Shown piece by piece: positions 56,951 to 64,000 of a stretch of 64,000 bases of DNA. The position numbers were made by a program, and so were the translations under genes. The first letter of the stretch is position 1, and every line of letters starts with the position of its first letter. The stretch is from Glandiceps talaboti (lineage: Eukaryota > Hemichordata > Enteropneusta > Spengelidae): the NCBI RefSeq assembly GCF_964340395.1, contig NC_135567.1:8525158-8589157 (forward strand). Reading direction: 5' to 3'. The notes under the pieces are model-generated. The model did not search any database. It was not told where the DNA came from and worked only from the letters and a program-made list of their open reading frames with translations.

Positions 56951-58019
56951 TCAACCTTTGATTGCCCACTCAGTCCCAGATTCGTCCTCTTGTTTCACTT
57001 TTTCCCACAGGCTTTTTACAGCTTGAAAAACTGAGCCAAGTAATATCAATCCGGCCCCTACCAGTGTTATAGCATTTAGAGAAATTCCCAATATGAGATA
57101 TTGTAAACTGTATGATATGGGAACTTCACATGTGAGGAAAATGGAAACAGCGACTACTCTTTCGTGGTAGACACTATAAAAAAGTGCTCCAACACTTAAT
57201 GCATATGATAAAAAACATCCCACAGTATACCTTCTTAATTCAGGAGTCATGCCCCATTGTGGTTTCTCGAGAAGGAACGTGAGTGGTAGGGAAATGATTG
57301 CAACGACAACATTTGCATACACGATTGTGGTCAGCGCTGGAACACTTCTCCCTAAATGTCGAACGATAACCCCAAGCCCTGCAACACCAAGGGAAGTGAC
57401 GACTACACAAATGTAACCTACGATTTTTTGGGAAATCTGTTTGTCTTCTGTTGCTTCATCGTTGCTTTTATGACCAGCACTGCCAAATACGAAACTTGGT
57501 TGAATTATAAAAATGACCCCAACAATGTTTACGATACATTCAATGATATCAGAGATCTTCCAAGAATCAGAAAAAAACAGCATTCCACCGAGTAGACACA
57601 CAGGTATATAGTATAATCGCAAATTTAAAAGCCACTATATCTCCTATAGGGAGTATACAAAAACTGTACACATCAGTATATATTGTTAAGAAATCGATCA
57701 GTCCTAGACTAACCAGAAGAATCATTGTTATTTTGTTCTCAAACAATAGCTGTACTTTGCGACAAATCGCTAACGGAAGGAAAGCGATAATACATGTCAG
57801 GGCTAACACGAGTGGTTGCTGCAGAGGAGGCATTGCACCATTGGACATGAGACTCAAAAAAAGCTCAAAGAATGCAAATGATATCCCAGCAACGAAGGGC
57901 GATAATACTCCCATAGAAGACATCATTATACGATGACAGTTAGTCTTTCCCAGTGATTGTTCACTGCACTGCTTACCATTTTCCTGGTTTTCCGATTGTA
58001 CAAGGCGTGTTGTCTCCAT
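56951..58019 (-). pseudogene. SLC35G/EamA-family membrane carrier, copy A, frameshifted
   Basis: Starts METTRLVQSENQENGKQCSE at 58019 and ends at 56951, single exon, about 355 codons. Two EamA repeats with about ten membrane helices are recognisable (PPLQQPLVLALTCIIAFLP in the first, GYICVVVTSLGVAGLGVIV in the second). A net 4-base difference near 57603-57610 (TATATACC where copy B has CACC) throws the frame between the halves, so the ORF is split into 150 and 223 codons. SLC35G proteins are drug/metabolite-transporter-superfamily carriers of mostly unknown substrate. Otherwise the copy is well preserved, so the shift is recent or a sequencing error. Confidence 0.85.
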
Positions 58020-58660
58020 GATTTATGTTTGACGGCCCAGTTGGGTAATCCAGGGGTGAAAAACTCTCTGGCTGTGTTATACTAAAAGTTGCTCCACAAA
58101 AAATAACAGCGCTATGTAATCCTTATGGGTTCAATAGTAAGTTAAATAGTAATGTAAGACCTTATAGGTTTGAACATTACACGTTCAGACTGTATAAAAC
58201 GACTAATGTTTATAAGTGATACATAGTTGTACACAGATATATACAGTATAGGCGTGGTACAGTGACCAGGATGATATAAAGTAATTTTAGACAAAGAATT
58301 GAGAATGAATAATTTATGTTAATGCTGACGTCAATATTGTATGTAAATTTGTATTATTGTTATATTGTGATATTGCTTTGGTTCTCCAGAAATGAATACT
58401 GTATCAATGTATAGTAGTACACTTTGAAATGAATAAAAACTTAGTAACGACTATACCCTATATATACAAATGTCTCTAAGGGAGCAATAGACCAATGTAA
58501 GATATGAACTATATTTCTTTGGTTATGCCTTATTGAATAGTACGTAATGTTATGCATTATGTAATGGTATAGATACAACGTCTGTATGTAGTGAGGTTAA
58601 ATAGATATTTTCTGGACATTTTACTTTAGTTTTAGTGCCATGCATTTAATATATACATAT
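57476..58660. repeat. SLC35G inverted duplication, arm A
   Basis: Matches 62824-64000 in reverse complement across the first half of the gene and about 640 bp of upstream sequence, with few differences. It ends at the (CG)/(GT)n tract near 58663. The homology probably continues through the whole gene, but the partner leaves the window. Confidence 0.88.
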
Positions 58661-58662
58661 AT

Positions 58663-58672
58663 GCGCGCGCGC

Positions 58673-58698
<26 letters not shown>
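58663..58698. repeat. (CG)n/(GT)n microsatellite
   Basis: Four to five CG units followed by about twelve GT units, at the border of the inverted-duplication arm. Confidence 0.92.
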
Positions 58699-58703
<5 letters not shown>

Positions 58704-58869
58704 TTTTTCATGGCGACATTTATTCGAAACAAATATTTTCATATGGAGACTAATTCTGCAACCACAGAAATAAATATTTCCTCATCAACTAAATTTATAG
58801 AAATAAACACCCGTGAGGAATAGCTTAATCTGATCACCGTGTTATGCAATAAATACACACACATTTAAA

Positions 58870-59397
58870 CTATGATGGAACACATGTCTATAGAGGTGTA
58901 TTAGTGAAGTGGTGTACAACATAGACATTTTACTATGTAAACAAGACACAACACACTATGATGGAACACATGTCTATAGAGGTGTATTGGTGGAGTGTTG
59001 TACAACATGGACATTTTACTGTGTAAACAAGACACAACACACTATGATGGAACACATGTCTATAGAGGTGTATTAGTGAAGTGTTGTACAACATAGACAT
59101 TTTACTATGTAAACACGACACAACACACTATGATGGAACACATGTCTATAGAGGTGTATTAGTGAAGTGTTGTACAACATGGACATTTTACTATGTAAAC
59201 AAGACACAACACACTATGATGGAACACATGTCTATAGAGGTGTATTAGTGAAGTGTTGTACAACATGGACATTTTACTGTGTAAACACGACACAACACAC
59301 TATGATGGAACACATGTCTATAGAGGTGTATTAGTGAAGTGTTGTACAACATGGACATTTTACTATGTAAACAAGACACAACACACTATGATGGAAC
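58870..59397. repeat. 86-bp tandem repeat, six units plus a partial
   Basis: The word CTATGATGGAACA starts at 58870, 58956, 59042, 59128, 59214, 59300 and 59386, exactly 86 bp apart each time. Units differ by a few point changes (ACTATG/ACTGTG, AAGACA/CGACA) and none by length. The period is not a multiple of three and each unit is open on the minus strand only by chance. Confidence 0.97.
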
Positions 59398-60188
59398 AAG
59401 TACCATTGTTGCTATAAGCATTTATTTATGTAAATTAGTATTAACTGTACGATAGTTGGATTCATTCTTCTACATAAAAGGAATGCTTTATCAACGCATA
59501 GTAGTAATCTTTTGAAATGCGTGATGACGTAGTTATTACGTAACAGGTCACTGAACTTTCAATGCATGTCTTTCTTTGTTATAATCGTTTTTTTAGAACA
59601 TATGTATAGTGACTTACGAGATTTTTTTTTTTAAACTTATAATTCCACATTTCTTATTGACAAGGAACATATAGCCATGTTTCTATAGCATAGAATTAAA
59701 ACAGAATTTATTGAGGCAATCAATATAAATCTGGTTCCTGAAGTCACCAATGACAACTAAAGCTATGTAGTAAATACACGAGTCTTGTCTACATAGACCA
59801 CACTCTGGGATTACTGGCTATGTGCACACATTATTTTGCGGGCAATAATTCAGTTCTATGAAATAATTTCGCTTTTGGTAATCCTCGAGATTGATACAGA
59901 AACGTATTACATTGGAATACACATATGTCAATACACTTTACAAAATCACAGAAAAATCCATAAAATTCAGAAATATAACACTCAACTTTAACAACTAATA
60001 CTTCCACTCAGAAACCTAGAATATTTAACATAATAATTGTTATACATACAGTGAAAATAATTTGCATGTGCATTATATATATATTTTTTATTTGTAGTAT
60101 GTGTTTCGAAAATTCAAGAAAACTTCAACTAATTCTTAGCTATACGGCTTTAGATGACTGTTTCGACTATGTGGAACGTACGATATTG
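59398..60188. other. Intergenic; nothing recognised
   Basis: AT-rich sequence with a T11 run near 59622. No gene or element. Confidence 0.5.
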
Positions 60189-60235
<47 letters not shown>

Positions 60236-60248
60236 TAACCAATTAATT

Positions 60249-60296
<48 letters not shown>
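60189..60296. repeat. (ATCA)n microsatellite, possible LINE tail
   Basis: Two blocks of AATC units separated by AATTAACCAATTAATTAT. They lie just beyond the 3' end of the minus-strand LINE fragment at 60366-60760 and could be its tail repeat. Confidence 0.9.
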
Positions 60297-60297
<1 letters not shown>

Positions 60298-60365
60298 GTC
60301 ATTTCTCGATCGCCAGTATCCAATACTAAGTATAGTTCATAGGTTCTAGCTATACAATTATACAT

Positions 60366-60760
60366 GTTGAAAGCTCAGTACAGATTTTAAGGTTCTTCCT
60401 AAAGGAACAAGTTGTGAGCTTTTGACGTATTTCCAGTGACAAGTGTTCCAGAGGCGCAGTGTTCCAAGCCAAAAAGGCACAAGCACCAAATGACGTGTGT
60501 CTATATTTGGGATCGTTGAGTAGATATTTGTCCGAGGAACGAAGTCTGCGACGATTCTACTTTGCCTCAATAGTGTCCGATAAGCTGTTGGCCGTTTACT
60601 CTTTTGTAGGTGTTGTACAGAAGTGTAAAGTCGATCCTATATCGCACTGGTAACCAGTGAAGTTCCTTAAGAATTGGTGCAATATATTCGTGTTTCTTGG
60701 TTCGTGTACTGATTGTGGCGGCTGCATTCTGTCCGTGTTGCAATGGCTTGAGAGTGTATA
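60366..60760 (-). pseudogene. L2/CR1-like LINE reverse transcriptase 3' fragment
   Basis: Minus strand: QNAAATISTRTKKHEYIAPI followed by LKELHWLPVRYRIDFTLLYN, then in shifted frames LRSSDKYLLNDPKYRH, FGACAFLAWNTAPLEHL and SFRKNLKICTEL. The LHWLPV...RI, LRSSD and WN..P blocks are hallmarks of the C-terminal ends of L2/CR1 clade reverse transcriptases. Decayed and truncated. Confidence 0.85.
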
Positions 60761-60955
60761 TATTCAATGAAAAGAAGACGGTACAACCTGATTCGTTATA
60801 TTGTTGAAGATATTGAAATAAAATGTAATAAGATGACTGTCATATAGGTACCCTTTAAACCAAACAATGTGAGAACAGACTTGTAGATTTTCAAGTCAGG
60901 AGTCTTAAACTTATGTCTACCACCATAGTCTGTGTGTGTGTTTGTGTTTCTTTTC

Positions 60956-62002
60956 TCAGTCTTCCCCGTGCTCATTTAAATTACTCCACAGACTTGTTAT
61001 ACCCAGAAAAACTGATACTGCAAAAATGAGCGCTGCCCCTACAATGGATATCATATTGAGAGGGAATTCCAATATGAAATATTGTAATATATATGATATG
61101 ACAAATTGTACATTGACGATCATGGCTACCACTACGACTCGTTCGAAATACGCACTGTATAAATTGGATGCGAAAGCGAATGCAAATAATAAACAACCTC
61201 CCACTGTATACCACCGTAAATCGGGAGTCATACTCCACTCTGGTTTCTCGACAATATACATCAATGGTAGGGAGATGACGCAAACAATTAAGTTTGTATA
61301 CAGTAATACAGTCAATATTGAAACACTTTTTTCCAAATGACGCACAATGATAGAAATTCCTGAAAAACTAATCGAAGTTACCAGTACACCAACATAACCA
61401 AGGATATATTGTTTGCTAACATCGTGCTCTTCTCCGGCATCGTCGTTGTTTTTGTCACCTGTGCCGCCAAATATGAAACTTGGTTGTGTTACAAATATAA
61501 TCCCTGCAATGTTTATACAGCTTCCGATAATATCAGAGATTGTCCACGAATCATGAAGAAAGAGCATCCCTCCAAATAGACACATTAGTGTTATTAGAGC
61601 AGATTGGACAGATGTAACATTTCCAATAGGTAGGACACTTAAACAGTATATATTACTACCTAACATTACTAAATTTAGAAATCCCAGGCCTATAAGAATC
61701 ATAGTTATAATTTTGTTGTCAAAAACTACTTGCACTTTGTAATATATCGCGAATGGAATGGAGCCAGCACTCAATGTTAGCGACGTCAGAAATGTCTGTT
61801 GTATTGGAGGTATAGAACCATCTGACGCGAGCCTCGAAAATAGCGACCAAACTCCATAGCATATCGCAGCTATACAGGCCAATAATACTCCAATTGAAGA
61901 TTTCAGTATGCGACGACAACAGGTCTTTTCAGATGTTTGATCACCGCATTGTTCATCACTTTCCCTGTTTTCTTCAAGTTGAACAAGACGAGTTGTCTCC
62001 AT
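60956..62002 (-). CDS. SLC35G-like (EamA) membrane carrier, intact 348 aa
   Basis: Single-exon ORF from ATG at 62002, METTRLVQLEENRESDEQCG, to the stop at 60956. A charged cytosolic head with a CC..R motif precedes about ten hydrophobic helices in two EamA repeats. The first runs from about residue 37 (GVLLACIAAICYGVWSLFSR) and the second from about 205 (GYVGVLVTSISFSGISIIVR), with an acidic loop between them (GTGDKNNDDAGEEHD). Length and layout match SLC35G1-type carriers of the drug/metabolite transporter superfamily; the substrate is not known. It is clearly related to copies A and B but much more diverged from them than they are from each other. It lies head to head with copy B, 1.46 kb away. 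Confidence 0.92.
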   Translation of the reverse strand: METTRLVQLEENRESDEQCGDQTSEKTCCRRILKSSIGVLLACIAAICYGVWSLFSRLASDGSIPPIQQTFLTSLTLSAGSIPFAIYYKVQVVFDNKIITMILIGLGFLNLVMLGSNIYCLSVLPIGNVTSVQSALITLMCLFGGMLFLHDSWTISDIIGSCINIAGIIFVTQPSFIFGGTGDKNNDDAGEEHDVSKQYILGYVGVLVTSISFSGISIIVRHLEKSVSILTVLLYTNLIVCVISLPLMYIVEKPEWSMTPDLRWYTVGGCLLFAFAFASNLYSAYFERVVVVAMIVNVQFVISYILQYFILEFPLNMISIVGAALIFAVSVFLGITSLWSNLNEHGED

Positions 62003-62625
62003 GATGTATATATCAGAACAGCAAGGGCGTGTATGTGTACAGCTATGTATTCGAAAACTGCTTTATCATTACTGTTTTACATATCCATAGAATAATTCAA
62101 TTAATGTGAAACAAAGAATCGGAGGTACTGTAACAAATAATATTCCGGATGATGATGTAAGTTAATGTAACTTTTTATAACATTCATAGAGCTTTTGTGA
62201 TCAGCGATCACCACATTTTTTCCTTAAATACCCATTCTTGTCCTACAAATTACACATGCAGTTAAATAGCAGTAAGTCGCCTATGCCACCATTGTTCGAG
62301 TTGTGCTTATCATATGACGTTTCCCACCAGTGTCATCACTTCCGGTTAAAGAAATTTCCGGAACTTTTGATGAAGTCCTGACCTCCGTCGCAAGTACACA
62401 TATTGCGTTTTCTTTTAGGTCACTATTCATTTTTTTTTTAAAAAGACGTCAAATTACTTAGAGAAATAGTAGGGCATACTAAGAGGGCATCTAAAAATAT
62501 CACCGGACTCTCAACCTTGGTGACAACCATCCCCGTGAGAAGCGAGTGCAAACCACTCAGCGCGTACAAAAAAAAACAATGCAGGAAATTGTATAGAGAG
62601 ACGCGCAATGCATCCTGGAACCGAC

Positions 62626-62672
<47 letters not shown>

Positions 62673-62823
62673 CATCTATCTATCTATCCATCCATCCATC
62701 TATCCATCCATCCATCCATCCATCCATCCATCCATCCATCCATCCATCCATCCATCCATCCATCCATCCATCCATCCATCCATCCATCTATATATATATA
62801 TATATATATATATACAATTATAT
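62003..62823. other. Intergenic between divergent carrier genes
   Basis: Upstream region of the intact carrier, followed by the tetranucleotide tracts at 62624-62814. No promoter element stands out. Confidence 0.5.
62624..62814. repeat. (ATCT)n, (CATC)n and (TA)n compound microsatellite
   Basis: ATCT units (62624-62670), CATC-rich units (62671-62788), then TA units to 62814. It forms the left border of inverted-duplication arm B. Confidence 0.95.
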
Positions 62824-64000
62824 ATTGAATGCATGGCAATAAAATGTATGACACTGAAACTAAAGTAAAATGTCCAGAAAAAGATCTATTTAACCTCACT
62901 ACATACAGACACTGTATCTATACCATTACATAATATTACATGTTATTAAATAAATCATAACTGATGCGCCCTTAGAAACATTTCTGTGATAAAAATAATA
63001 GCCAAGCATATATAGGGTATAGTTATTATCTAATTTCGTTTTTATTCATTTCAAAGTGTACTACTATACATTGATACAGTATTCATTTCTGGAGAACCAA
63101 AGCAATATCACAATATAGCAATAATACAAATTTACATACAATATTGACGTCAGCATTAGCATAAATTATTCATTCTCAATTCTTTGTCTAAAATTACTTT
63201 ATATCATCCTGGTCACTGTACCACGCCTATACTGTATATATCTGTGTACAACTATGTATCACTTATAAACATTAGTCGTTTTATACAGTCTGAACGTGTA
63301 ATGTTCAAACCTATAAAGTCTTACATTACTACTTAACTTACCAATGAACCCATGAGGATTACATAGCGCTGTTATTTTTTGTGGACCAACATTTAGTATA
63401 ACACAGCCAGACAGTTTTTCACCCCTGGATTACCCAACTGGGCCGTCAAACATAAATCATGGAGACAACACGCCTTGTACAATCGGAAAACCAGGAAAAT
63501 GGTAAGCAGTGCAGTGAACAATCACTGGGAAAGACTAACTGTCATCGTATAATGATGTCTTCTATGGGAGTATTATCGCCCTTCGCTGCTGGGATATCAC
63601 TTGCATTCTTTGAGCTTTTTTTGAGTCTCATGTCCAATGGTGCAATGCCTCCTCTGCAGCAATCACTCGTGTTAGCCCTGACATGTATTATCGCTTTCCT
63701 TCCGTTATCGATTTGTCGCCAAGTACAGCTATTGTTTGAGAACAAAACAACAATGATTCTTCTGGTTAGCCTAGGACTGATCGATGTCTTAACAATATAT
63801 ACTGATGTGTACAGTTTTTGTATACTCCCTATAGGAGATGTAGTGGCTTTTAAATTTGCGATTATACCACCTGTGTGTCTACTCGGTGGAATGCTGTTTC
63901 TTTCTGATTCTTGGAAGATCTTTGATATCATTGGATGTACCGTAAACATTGTTGGGGTCATTCTTATAATTCAACCAAGTTTCATATTTGGCAGTGCTAG
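62824..64000. repeat. SLC35G inverted duplication, arm B
   Basis: Reverse complement of 57476-58660, covering about 635 bp upstream of the ATG and the first 542 bases of the gene. Differences are sparse point changes and short indels (for example a missing stretch in the outer part, near 63000). It continues beyond the window. Confidence 0.88.
63459..64000 (+). CDS. SLC35G-like (EamA) membrane carrier, copy B, 5' part
   Basis: ATG at 63459 opens a frame that stays open for 180 codons to the end of the window. It starts METTRLVQSENQENGKQCSE and continues with PPLQQSLVLALTCIIAFLPL, the VYSFCILPIGD helix and IIPPVCLLGGMLFLSDSWK. It differs from copy A by few residues and lacks the 4-base frameshift that breaks copy A (FAIIPPVCLL is continuous here). 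Role as for the carrier at 60956-62002. The rest of the gene, including the second EamA repeat, is outside the window. The ORF on the opposite strand at 63542-63961 is a shadow. Confidence 0.9.
   Translation, partial: METTRLVQSENQENGKQCSEQSLGKTNCHRIMMSSMGVLSPFAAGISLAFFELFLSLMSNGAMPPLQQSLVLALTCIIAFLPLSICRQVQLLFENKTTMILLVSLGLIDVLTIYTDVYSFCILPIGDVVAFKFAIIPPVCLLGGMLFLSDSWKIFDIIGCTVNIVGVILIIQPSFIFGSA

Noticed and set aside
56756-57034. Plus-strand 92-codon ORF
   Set aside because: Overlaps the antisense of the SLC35G copy A 3' end; no domain.
60981-61340. ORFs on both strands within the intact carrier
   Set aside because: Shadows of the 348-codon carrier frame.
63542-63961. Minus-strand 139-codon ORF
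   Set aside because: Antisense of the open carrier copy B; the plus-strand frame has the conserved protein.

Overview
This window is animal nuclear DNA. It is AT-rich and intron-containing, packed with microsatellites and decayed transposons. The organism looks like a marine invertebrate, because multi-copy SLC35G-like carriers, Roc-COR (MFHAS1/LRRK-type) genes and LDLa-ZP proteins fit hemichordates, cephalochordates or lophotrochozoans. The sequence alone does not settle the species. Nothing here is bacterial, and no rRNA, tRNA or CRISPR was found.

The main host gene lies on the minus strand from about 50.5 kb down to 15.86 kb. From splice sites and reading phase I assembled 14 coding exons plus one 5' UTR exon. 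They give a 1,896-nt open frame (631 aa plus stop): a signal peptide, a 31-nt microexon, eight LDL-receptor class A modules in four alternating pairs, a Thr/Glu linker and a complete zona pellucida (ZP) domain with no membrane anchor. All exon phases join without a break. Its introns carry most of the repeats, including a 5.9-kb terminal-inverted-repeat transposon, a non-autonomous LTR element, LINE fragments, foldback MITEs and a hammerhead-ribozyme motif.

Left region (1-15.8 kb): two arms of a 1.5-kb inverted repeat (1-1556 and 10574-12155) enclose about 9 kb. The enclosed part holds a solo-LTR candidate, a scrambled SLC35G fragment joined to a truncated, frameshifted Roc-COR gene, a Penelope-like palindrome inside (TA)n, and a 2.1-kb 37-bp minisatellite with higher-order structure. 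Arm 2 continues into LINE reverse transcriptase sequence.

Right region (50.6-64 kb): a decayed tyrosine-recombinase gene next to a 114-bp hairpin, then an SLC35G-like cluster. The cluster has one intact 348-aa carrier on the minus strand at 60956-62002. It also has a near-identical inverted pair: a frameshifted copy on the minus strand at 56951-58019, and an open copy on the plus strand starting at 63459 and running off the window. An exact 86-bp tandem array lies between them.

The signals most worth following are the hammerhead motif at 19439-19481 with its palindromic relative at 7613-7753, the transposon at 34757-40671 with repeated 17-bp internal motifs, the alternating LDLa exon pairs, and the inverted SLC35G duplication.
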